This document shows positions 16,249-23,334 of a stretch of 33,957 bases of DNA, one piece after another. The stretch lies in assembly GCA_902594145.1 (NCBI GenBank), contig CACJLA010000009.1, forward strand, positions 1-33,957. Reading direction: 5' to 3'. Source of the DNA: an uncultured Alphaproteobacteria bacterium. Lineage in GTDB: Bacteria > Pseudomonadota > Alphaproteobacteria > HIMB59. The notes beneath the pieces are model-generated. The model saw nothing but the letters and a program-made list of their open reading frames with translations, was not told the origin of the DNA and made no database searches. The translations under genes and the position numbers were made by a program. Positions within the stretch are counted from its first letter, which is position 1, and the number at the start of each line of letters is the position of its first letter.

Positions 16249-16627
16249 AAGAAGCCCAAGCTACATTTGACTCGGTTAGAATAATTTTAATTTTATGTAA
16301 CTTGTTATAATCTTCTAAGTAATCTCTCTGTAATTTAGAACTTATTTTATCAAATATATCTTTAGCGAGGAATTCAGTAGATGTTATTGTGTTTTTAAAT
16401 TCCTCAATTTCATCTAAATTTTTGTAACTATAAAATTTAAGTACATCAGATAGTATCTCTGTTACTACTCCTAAATCCATAATAATATTATATTTGTTAA
16501 CTTCTTTTGAATAAAACTCAGCATCAACTATGTAAGTAGCACCATGCATACTCTGGGCTGGGCCAAAGACTTCCCCAGGAAGAGAATGTGCTATTAAAAT
16601 ATTGTTTCGAACTGTTATTGAATACAT
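16220..16627 (-). CDS. 6-pyruvoyl-tetrahydropterin synthase / QueD-like protein with altered active site
   Basis: A 135-residue T-fold protein of the PTPS/QueD family, whose known members process dihydroneopterin triphosphate. The outline is kept: IAHSL with zinc ligand His14, HGATYIVDAEF, TSTEFLAKDIFDKI containing the pterin-anchoring glutamate (Glu85), and a terminal ESNVAWASYE like the ETPTSWAEY of the family. Key residues differ: the HGH zinc motif is HGA (His28, Ala30), the catalytic cysteine four residues before it is Ala24, and the catalytic histidine of LDH is Glu in LDE (72-73). It is therefore unlikely to do the standard reaction. It sits 1 bp after the dehydrogenase and overlaps the glycosyltransferase by 29 bp. 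Binding of a pterin-like ring with a different chemistry is inferred. Confidence 0.8.
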   Translation of the reverse strand: MYSITVRNNILIAHSLPGEVFGPAQSMHGATYIVDAEFYSKEVNKYNIIMDLGVVTEILSDVLKFYSYKNLDEIEEFKNTITSTEFLAKDIFDKISSKLQRDYLEDYNKLHKIKIILTESNVAWASYEQKINETK

Positions 16628-16628
16628 A

Positions 16629-17591
16629 TCAGTACTTTATAGCATGCATTATGCTGTCTGGATTATTTATTATTGAAATATAATCCTTATCTAAATAGTT
16701 AAAGTTACTCTCAGTATTTACAAGTCTGAGAAGTTTATTGTTAGACAATGCATTGATTGCCATGTTCAGTCTACTTTTATAATTAAATCTTTTTGACATG
16801 TATCTAGGTATTTTTGAAACTTGAGAGCTAATTATTTTAAGTCTTTTAGAGTGAAAATTCCCTCCTAATTTGATCTGCCCTTTTTTATCTCCATACCAAC
16901 TTGCTTCAATAAATTTTCCCTCTAATGTTAATTTATCAAGAGATTGATTTAATACTTCATAATCAGATGTAGTGTTAATTATAACATCAGCATTTTTAAT
17001 TTTTTTAAAATTAACGAATTTTAATCCTAATATCTTTGAAAACTTCTTTTTTTTGATGTTATTATCATTGATATATACATTCTTAAATTTTTGTAATTTA
17101 TAATAGTAAGCGGTTAATATGCCTACTGAGCCCATTCCTAAAATCACTATTTTGTCATCCTTATTAGCTTGAGCATCCCAAAAGATATTAATTGCCGTTT
17201 CCATGTTTGCTGTAAGCAAATACTTTCTTAAATCATTATTACTTTTCAATATATGCACATTATTTATATCCATCTCAAACAAGGACTGATGAGGAAAGAG
17301 ACAAAAAGTTTTTTTATTTAAATATTTTTTTGGACCTTTGATAATTTCACCCACATTTATATATCCATATTTAATCGGATACGAAAATGTTCCTTCTTGA
17401 AAAGGAGATTTCATGATTTCAAATTGATCTTTACCAATTTTACCTGATGCAACTAATTTCTCTGTTCCTTTACTGATACCAGAATAGAGTGTCTTTATTA
17501 GAACAGTTTTAGAATTATTTTTAAAATTTAAAGATTTTTTCTTGATAATTGGTTTGTTTTTATTTTCAAGCCATAGAGAATAAGTTTCCAT
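16629..17591 (-). CDS. MDR-family dehydrogenase (BchC-like, zinc ligands not visible)
   Basis: A 320-residue medium-chain dehydrogenase/reductase. The N-terminal catalytic domain shows SGISKGTEKLV (37-47) and SPFQEGTFSYPIKYGY (62-77), strongly reminiscent of bacteriochlorophyllide dehydrogenase BchC and its relatives; the Rossmann domain has VILGMGSVGILTA (149-161) with the dinucleotide-binding GxGxxG. The usual catalytic zinc ligands of alcohol dehydrogenases (Cys, His-Glu pair) and the four structural cysteines are absent. It is the first gene of the four-gene minus-strand operon, 29 bp divergent from the creatininase gene. It would oxidise or reduce a hydroxyl/keto group on the pathway intermediate; no chlorophyll genes are present, so a BchC role is unlikely. 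Confidence 0.8.
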   Translation of the reverse strand: METYSLWLENKNKPIIKKKSLNFKNNSKTVLIKTLYSGISKGTEKLVASGKIGKDQFEIMKSPFQEGTFSYPIKYGYINVGEIIKGPKKYLNKKTFCLFPHQSLFEMDINNVHILKSNNDLRKYLLTANMETAINIFWDAQANKDDKIVILGMGSVGILTAYYYKLQKFKNVYINDNNIKKKKFSKILGLKFVNFKKIKNADVIINTTSDYEVLNQSLDKLTLEGKFIEASWYGDKKGQIKLGGNFHSKRLKIISSQVSKIPRYMSKRFNYKSRLNMAINALSNNKLLRLVNTESNFNYLDKDYISIINNPDSIMHAIKY

Positions 17592-17620
17592 AATAATTAT
17601 ATAAATGTTAAATATCAGTT

Positions 17621-18361
17621 ATGCTATCAAAGTTTTGGATTGATTTAACTTCAGATGACATAAAAAAATTAGGTAAAAAAAAAGTACTTATTATGCCTTT
17701 TTCATCTGTTGAACAACATGGCGACCATCTACCCTCAGGTACTGATAAATTGATTTTAGACGGTATTTTAAATACTTTTATTAAAAACAACCCAAAATTA
17801 AATAACTTTTTAGTTTTACCAAATATCTCAATAGGATCGGCTAGTGAGCATAATAGCTTTGAAGGTACTATCTCAACAAGCTCTACAAATTATATTGATT
17901 ACATTATTAGTGTAGTAAAGGAGTTATGTATTCGTAAATATAAAAAGTTTGTCTTCTTAAATAGTCATGGAGGCCAAATCAGTCATTTAGATATAGCTGC
18001 AAAAGAAATTAAAAGCATATTCAAAAATGTCGATATAGTTAAGGCTCATTATTTTTTATTTAAAGGTTTTGAGAAAATTATTTCTAAAAAAGAATTACTT
18101 TATGGTTATCATGGAGGTGAATTTGAAACTTCAATTATGCTCTATCTTCATCCAGAATTGATAAAAATTAATAAAATTAAAAAAAATAAACTATCATCCG
18201 ATATTAATTCAAAAAAAATTATTTCTTATGAAAAAACAATAAAAAGAGCTTGGAATACAAAAGATTTGTCGGAAACAGGCATAATAGGTGATCCTACAAA
18301 CTCCTCTGCAGATAAAGGAAAGAAAATCCTAGATCTTACATCAAGGACCTTAAAAAAATAA
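17621..18361 (+). CDS. Creatininase-family metal amidohydrolase
   Basis: A 246-residue protein of the creatininase fold, which includes creatininase, the mycofactocin enzyme MftE and archaeal ArfB, a deformylase of a riboflavin/F420 pyrimidine precursor. Metal ligands are seen in SVEQHGDHLPSGTD (Glu31, His33 and/or His36, Asp42), NSHGG (His116) and HGGEFETS (Glu167). Length is typical (about 240-260). It is divergent from the MDR dehydrogenase by 29 bp. Because RibA and a RibD-type reductase lie in the same block, an amide-cleaving step on a formylated or amidated pyrimidine, analogous to ArfB, is an attractive but unproven guess. Confidence 0.87.
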   Translation: MLSKFWIDLTSDDIKKLGKKKVLIMPFSSVEQHGDHLPSGTDKLILDGILNTFIKNNPKLNNFLVLPNISIGSASEHNSFEGTISTSSTNYIDYIISVVKELCIRKYKKFVFLNSHGGQISHLDIAAKEIKSIFKNVDIVKAHYFLFKGFEKIISKKELLYGYHGGEFETSIMLYLHPELIKINKIKKNKLSSDINSKKIISYEKTIKRAWNTKDLSETGIIGDPTNSSADKGKKILDLTSRTLKK

Positions 18362-18470
18362 TTAATGAATTGAAATAACTAAGATTTACTTCTGGATAGA
18401 GTTGAATGATGCGAAGATATGCCTATGTTTACAAAATACTTTTTATTTGTGTTAAGTATCTAACTACATT

Positions 18471-18476
18471 TATAAT
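18471..18476 (+). promoter_or_regulatory. Candidate -10 box (TATAAT) for the 496-residue gene
   Basis: TATAAT lies 6 bp before the ATG at 18483; a weak -35 candidate TTGTGT is at 18447-18452 (18 bp spacer). The predicted transcription start falls on the start codon, implying a leaderless mRNA and independent expression of this orphan gene. Confidence 0.42.
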
Positions 18477-18482
18477 TGAAAT

Positions 18483-19973
18483 ATGAGAATAGCAAATAGA
18501 GGTAATTGGATTTCTATTCCAAAAAATTTAGATAAATTTTGGCGTGAGATAGATATTAGATTAATAAATGAGCAACACTGCCTCGATCAAGTTTATACAA
18601 AAGAAATTAGACATAATGATGCATTATTTTTTCTAGAGTCAGATGTATTCCATATTGATTATACGTTAAGTGGCTCACATGTTGATTTATGCATAGATAA
18701 TCTAATTAAACTTCTCTATTTAAATCAAAAACTCTCTAAATCTTTAAAAGAAAATATTAGTGACGCCTTAAAGGGTATATTGGCAAATGCACTTTTATCT
18801 TATCATAAATTTGGTGGCTCTGGTTTTGTCAGAATAAAAAGTGGTAATGATGAATATAATAAAAATAGATATAACCCTTTAATGACCAAAAAAAGCACTT
18901 TAGATGTTCTAGACAAATTAACTAAGGTTGGACTGATTGAATATTACTCTAATAAGTTTTTGGAAAGGAGATACAAGAATAAGATAAAAAAACACTCCTT
19001 AAGATACAGATTTAAATGGGAAATATTTACAAAATTTATTGAGTATGAAATAGGATACAAAGATTTATATCGAGTAAGTGATTTTGTTATGCTCAAAGGC
19101 CCTAAAATTAAATCATCAATAATAGAAACTTTTAAAAATTATAAAGATACAGATAAAACTAAAAAGATGAGAAAAGATTTAGAGAAATACAATGACCTAT
19201 TACGAAGAAATCATATGAATATCAGCGGAAATTTGATTGATCAAGAAGGTAAGGACTTTCAGTTCCAGAATTATGGTAAAAGATTTTATTATCGTGTCTT
19301 TACTAAAAATAATTTTAGTTGCGGTGGTAGATTTTATGGTCATTGGGTATTAGATATACCAGCCTTAGCTAGACAGTTTCTTAACATTAATGGAAGACCA
19401 ACTAGGCAAATAGATTATTCAGCATGTTTACTGCATATAATGTATTCGACCCTTAACATTGTTCAACATACTGGCAAAGATTTATATGCAATGGTTGATG
19501 AAGATAGGTCCTGGGTAAAGGCCTTTTGTATTATTGCACCTAACACAATTAAATTAAGAGATGCATGTGAGCAGACAGTTCAAGAATTAGGACTCAAATG
19601 GAATAAAAAGAATGAAAAAAGAATATACAAACTTGCTAATTTGATTTCTAAGGCTCATAGTGAAATTTATAATGCTTATTTTTTTAAAGGTAATGAGAAT
19701 GGACAAAAATTTATAAATCATGAATCAAATATAGCTAATGAAATAATCATGCACTTTGTGAATAAAGAAATATTAATTCTATCTGTAAATGATGGTTTTA
19801 TTATTGAGAATAGATACAAAATAGAATTAGTTGAAATTATGGAGGATAAGTGGATTAAACATTGGAAAGCTAGAGGATTAAATTCATCTAAACCATTGAT
19901 CAGAGAAACCAAACATTTAACTGCTTACAATAGTCCAATCGAAGATATCTTCGATAAGTATGTTCCTTTGTAA
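18483..19973 (+). CDS. Orphan protein with polymerase-A/single-subunit-RNAP-like motifs
   Basis: A 496-residue cytoplasmic protein of no named family. Around residues 131-165 it resembles a winged helix (TKKSTLDVLDKLTKVGLIE). The C-terminal half is the conserved part: GGRFYGHW (281-288); GRPTRQIDYSACLLHIMYS (304-322), like polymerase motif A with Asp311; GKDLY (331-335); RSWVKAF (342-348), with the Arg-x3-Lys spacing of motif B (O helix); and ESNIANEIIMHF then LILSVNDGFIIE (414-442), like the Q-AAD helix and motif C with Asp437 in place of VHDE. I recall similar unnamed proteins in alphaproteobacterial genomes, often with VHDSF here. Nucleotidyl transfer is inferred, not shown. It has its own likely promoter and ends 8 bp from the 3' end of tRNA-Cys, an arrangement seen for acquired genes, but no integrase is present. 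Confidence 0.7.
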   Translation: MRIANRGNWISIPKNLDKFWREIDIRLINEQHCLDQVYTKEIRHNDALFFLESDVFHIDYTLSGSHVDLCIDNLIKLLYLNQKLSKSLKENISDALKGILANALLSYHKFGGSGFVRIKSGNDEYNKNRYNPLMTKKSTLDVLDKLTKVGLIEYYSNKFLERRYKNKIKKHSLRYRFKWEIFTKFIEYEIGYKDLYRVSDFVMLKGPKIKSSIIETFKNYKDTDKTKKMRKDLEKYNDLLRRNHMNISGNLIDQEGKDFQFQNYGKRFYYRVFTKNNFSCGGRFYGHWVLDIPALARQFLNINGRPTRQIDYSACLLHIMYSTLNIVQHTGKDLYAMVDEDRSWVKAFCIIAPNTIKLRDACEQTVQELGLKWNKKNEKRIYKLANLISKAHSEIYNAYFFKGNENGQKFINHESNIANEIIMHFVNKEILILSVNDGFIIENRYKIELVEIMEDKWIKHWKARGLNSSKPLIRETKHLTAYNSPIEDIFDKYVPL

Positions 19974-19981
19974 AGATTTGT

Positions 19982-20055
19982 TGGAGGCCCACCCCGGAAT
20001 CGAACCGAGCTACAAGGATTTGCAGTCCTCTGCATAACCAATCTGCCAGCGGGCC
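19982..20055 (-). tRNA. tRNA-Cys (anticodon GCA)
   Basis: A 74-nt cloverleaf on the minus strand with encoded CCA. The acceptor stem pairs GGCCCGC with GTGGGCC (one G-T pair); the anticodon stem is GAGGA/TCCTT around the loop CTGCAAA (GCA, cysteine); the T arm is TTCGATT flanked by CGG/CCG; the discriminator is T, as required for cysteine. Its 3' end faces the stop codon of the convergent orphan gene 8 bp away. Confidence 0.96.
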
Positions 20056-20211
20056 TTAATGTTGTTAATAGCAGGTTTTTAAAATTAATTTTATTTATTA
20101 TACAATTTATCACAATAATACCACAGTAAGTAATAAATCTTTGTCGATTCATAAAAAACCAAGTGGAGATCTATATTGAGATCATTAACAAATTTAGCTA
20201 ACATTAATTTT

Positions 20212-21195
20212 ATGATGAAAACATTCTTAGCTTTACTTTTATTAATCCCTAGTTTGTGTTCGGGATTAACTTTTAGTGATGGTAAACAAATAGATGAACT
20301 TACAATTGAATGGACAAATTGGGGTAAGACCGAAAATCATGGTTCATCTGTCAAAAATGAATGGAGTCAAATGATAGATGAAAACTTCTCTAGACTTGGA
20401 GATTTTTCTCATAAATTTGAACTCAGAGCAAATGAGTGTAATGAAGATGACTGTCCTAGAGGAGAATACGAAGGTTCATTTGGTAGAGTGGAAGCATACT
20501 TAAATAATCCTAAAAATAATAACTATTTAGGTGAAGAGGGAGAAAATTGGTATGTATGGTCAGTCTATATTGATGGGTCTGACATTAATGATTTAACAGA
20601 CAAACACATGATTCAATTCGCACAGTTTAAATTGTCTAGCTCAATAGACGTACTTGCAAAAAAATGGCCCCATTGTGAGTATTCGGGAGAGGTGGTTTTT
20701 ATTATGCAATATAAAGCTGGCACTGATGGTCTTGGTATGAGTAGAGATATATGTAAACAAGATTATTTGTATGAGCATTCTGGTAAAAAACATATTTTAG
20801 TAAACAAAGATAATCTTTTGGACCAATGGTTAGATTTTATCGTTCACGCAAAATGGGGCGAAAATGGATTTTTAAAAATGTATATAAATGGTGATTTACA
20901 GTACTCGGCGGAGGGCTTCATAAGTAATGAATTTAGAGTACCAAAAAGGCAAAATAAATTGGCAGGTCCAAGTTTCCGTTATGGTGTTTATGTGAATAAT
21001 GTACCAAAAAATTTTAATGGCAAAGCTGTTGCTTGGTATAGCAATATTGCCCGAGCAAAAAAATGTTCTGATAATAAATTTAGCAACATAATATATCAAC
21101 TTGGATACTCATGTGAAAGTCTAATAGACATTGATGGAATAGTTGTAAGACCTAAAATTGAAATTAATCCTGACGCCCACCCTGAATTTGATTAG
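20212..21195 (+). CDS. Probable secreted polysaccharide lyase-like protein (heparin-lyase I type jelly roll)
   Basis: A 327-residue protein with a classic signal peptide (MMKTFLALLLLIPSLCSG, cleavage after about residue 18), so exported to the periplasm or beyond. The mature part has the look of the PF14099 polysaccharide lyase family: NWYVWSVYIDGSD, QFAQFKLSSS, and DFIVHAKWGENGFLKMYINGD, the last typical of beta-jelly-roll lyases where the strand describes the ligand-binding face. Several cysteines (ECNEDDC, HCEY, DICK, KCSD, SCES) could form disulfides, consistent with export. The start at ATG 20212 (or 20215) gives a normal signal peptide; an upstream in-frame TTG at 20176 with a GGAG 7 bp before it would add 12 residues and cannot be excluded. 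Substrate unknown; catalytic residues were not identified. Confidence 0.6.
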   Translation: MMKTFLALLLLIPSLCSGLTFSDGKQIDELTIEWTNWGKTENHGSSVKNEWSQMIDENFSRLGDFSHKFELRANECNEDDCPRGEYEGSFGRVEAYLNNPKNNNYLGEEGENWYVWSVYIDGSDINDLTDKHMIQFAQFKLSSSIDVLAKKWPHCEYSGEVVFIMQYKAGTDGLGMSRDICKQDYLYEHSGKKHILVNKDNLLDQWLDFIVHAKWGENGFLKMYINGDLQYSAEGFISNEFRVPKRQNKLAGPSFRYGVYVNNVPKNFNGKAVAWYSNIARAKKCSDNKFSNIIYQLGYSCESLIDIDGIVVRPKIEINPDAHPEFD

Positions 21196-21210
21196 GTTCA
21201 GTTGATATTT

Positions 21211-21909
21211 TTATTGATATTTGTAATCAGGATTAGTACCAGATGTGAATTCTATACCATTAATCACTACCTTTGGCCAAGTCCCAATTCCAATAAGTTT
21301 GGGTCTTGACTCCAGATAATCTAAAATACCCTGAATCTTTTCAAAATCATTGATAAATTTTTTTAGATTTGGAAAGTTATCTAAAATTTTACCATCTAAC
21401 AGCAATGCTAGTGAAACATGATGATAAACATTAAAATCACAATAGTATGCTCTTTTTCCTAAAAAAAAATCACCTTCATATTTACTAATTAATTTTTCAA
21501 AATTTGTAAAAGCTTTGGGCAAAATTTCATCTAAAAGATTTTTTTTATTTTTTAAGTGCATTTCACCAACCCAAACATTTATGGTTGGATTTAAAGGAAA
21601 AAATAAATCATGGGCAGACTCAAATATAGAGTCAGCATAAGCCACCATTTCCTCATTATCTGGAATATTGTCTGTAAGTTTTGCTATATATCTTGAGATG
21701 GTATTACTTTGCCATATTTCAATTTTCTCATCTATAACAAGCAAAGGTAATTTATGAAAAATTACCTCATTTTTGACGTCAACCCATGGTTTTTTAAAAT
21801 AATCCCATGCCATTTCATAAGAATATTCGATGCCCGCAGTATGTAGCATCATCCTTGGAGCCTCACACAAAGCTCTCAGATTAAAATAGATTAACTGTAG
21901 TTTAGACAT
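21211..21909 (-). CDS. Glutathione S-transferase family protein
   Basis: A 232-residue protein with an N-terminal thioredoxin-like domain and an all-helical C-terminal domain. The start LQLIYFNLRALCEAPRMML matches sigma/alpha-like GSTs, with the catalytic tyrosine likely Tyr8; LPLLVIDEKIEIWQSNTISRYIA has the cis-proline and the Gln-Ser glutathione-binding pair of the family. The substrate cannot be inferred. It is convergent with the polysaccharide lyase-like gene (15 bp apart) and divergent from the glutamine synthetase-like gene (39 bp). Confidence 0.87.
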   Translation of the reverse strand: MSKLQLIYFNLRALCEAPRMMLHTAGIEYSYEMAWDYFKKPWVDVKNEVIFHKLPLLVIDEKIEIWQSNTISRYIAKLTDNIPDNEEMVAYADSIFESAHDLFFPLNPTINVWVGEMHLKNKKNLLDEILPKAFTNFEKLISKYEGDFFLGKRAYYCDFNVYHHVSLALLLDGKILDNFPNLKKFINDFEKIQGILDYLESRPKLIGIGTWPKVVINGIEFTSGTNPDYKYQ

Positions 21910-21948
21910 AAAGTTTATATTAATATTTTTGTATTATAAATATTTATT

Positions 21949-23334
21949 ATGAAAATTAAAAATTATTTATCTGAAGCACAAAATTTTCTTAAGAAAAATA
22001 CACAAATAAAATCATTCGATATTGTAATGCATGATTGTAATGGTGTAGGTAGGGGGAAAATAATTAGAAGAAATGAGTTATTAAATTTGTATAAGTCTGG
22101 TAGGCAATTTCCTCTTTCATTAATGGGAATGGATATTACTGGAGAGGACACACCTGAAACAGGATTGATTTTAGAGCAGGGAGATGGTGACATAAAAGCT
22201 TGGCCTATACCTTTATCACTTAAGTTATTGCATAACAGCGAACCACCAAGAGGTGAGTTATTTATGAACATGTATAATATGGATGGAAAAAAACTATTAA
22301 CAGACCCAAGAAATGTTTTGGAAAATAAAATTCAAGAATTTAAAAAAAAAGGAGTTAGTTTTTATGCAGCATTTGAGCTAGAATTTTTTCTTGTTTCAAA
22401 TGAATTGGATGAGTATGGAAAACTCAAACCAGCAAAATCTATAATTGGAAAAAGAGCATCAATTAAAAAGACAGATGTCTATTCAGTAGATCATCTCCAC
22501 GGTATGTTGCCGTTAATTGATGATATTTATGAGGCTACAAAACTTGCAAAAATAGATGCTGAAACTATTATTTCAGAGTACGCACCAGGTCAATACGAAT
22601 TAACATTAAAACATCAAAAATCGATACTTAAAGCTGCTGATGACATTTTAAGGCTAAAAAGAATTATAAGAGCACAAGCAAGAAAACATGGAGTCACTGC
22701 ATGCTTTATGGCAAAACCTATGGAAAATATTTCAGGTTCTGGAATGCATTTTCATATTTCACTTTATAATCAAAAAGAAAAAAATATTTTCGCCGAAAGT
22801 AATGATGAAAAAATTAATAAAAATCTTAATTATGCACTTGGAGGTCTTTCAAAAACCATGGGTGAAAGTATGTTGATATTTGCACCAAATGCTAATAGTT
22901 GGAGGAGGTTTGTTTTAGGGTCTTATGCACCAACAAAGCCTAATTGGGGAATAGATAACAGATCAGTTGCTTTTCGAATACCTAGTAGTAATAAAAATAA
23001 TAGAAGGATAGAACATAGGGTCTCAGGAGTTGATGCAAACCCATATTTAGTAGCCTTAACTATAATTTCAGCAATTGAATTAGGAATTAAAAATAAAATT
23101 TCTCCAGACAAACAAACAACAGGAAATGCTTATTTAAAAAAAAATAATCAAAAATACAAAATTCCTTCTGACTGGAATTCATCAATTAAATTATCAAAGA
23201 AATCTTCTTTTTTAAAACAAACTTTGGGCCCAGAATTACATAAGGCATTTATAGCCATTAAGGAAATGGAGTATCATAAATTTGCTAGTACTATATCAGA
23301 ATTAGATATTGATTTATATTTAGATGCTATTTAA
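21949..23334 (+). CDS. Glutamine synthetase-family ligase (PuuA/GlnA-like)
   Basis: A 461-residue member of the glutamine synthetase superfamily, which joins glutamate to an amine using ATP. Visible family blocks: FYAAFELEFFL with the metal-binding glutamates, EYAPGQYELTLKH, SGSGMHFHISLY, and the arginine-rich NSWRRFVLGSYAP plus RIEHRVSGVDANPYL. The N-terminal beta-grasp portion begins LSEAQNFLKKNTQIKSFDIVMHDCNGVGRGK. The overall pattern is that of gamma-glutamylpolyamine/methylamide synthetase-like proteins rather than the ammonia-assimilating GlnA (no adenylylation-site tail). A likely -10 (TATAAA, 21935-21940) is close to the ATG. Its end overlaps the convergent PanB-like gene by 8 bp. The amine substrate is unknown. 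Confidence 0.88.
   Translation: MKIKNYLSEAQNFLKKNTQIKSFDIVMHDCNGVGRGKIIRRNELLNLYKSGRQFPLSLMGMDITGEDTPETGLILEQGDGDIKAWPIPLSLKLLHNSEPPRGELFMNMYNMDGKKLLTDPRNVLENKIQEFKKKGVSFYAAFELEFFLVSNELDEYGKLKPAKSIIGKRASIKKTDVYSVDHLHGMLPLIDDIYEATKLAKIDAETIISEYAPGQYELTLKHQKSILKAADDILRLKRIIRAQARKHGVTACFMAKPMENISGSGMHFHISLYNQKEKNIFAESNDEKINKNLNYALGGLSKTMGESMLIFAPNANSWRRFVLGSYAPTKPNWGIDNRSVAFRIPSSNKNNRRIEHRVSGVDANPYLVALTIISAIELGIKNKISPDKQTTGNAYLKKNNQKYKIPSDWNSSIKLSKKSSFLKQTLGPELHKAFIAIKEMEYHKFASTISELDIDLYLDAI

Noticed and set aside
16629-17591. True BchC (bacteriochlorophyll synthesis) assignment
   Set aside because: The motif similarity is real, but no other bacteriochlorophyll gene is in the window and the gene is embedded in the PTPS/GT/MT operon.
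18362-18482. Second copy of the tRNA-Cys 3' end as an attL/attR repeat
   Set aside because: I searched this gap by eye for the GGCCCACC/GGTTCGA strings and found none.
19925-20152. Minus-strand open frame spanning tRNA-Cys
   Set aside because: It reads through the tRNA gene and the end of the orphan gene; its composition reflects the tRNA sequence, not a protein.
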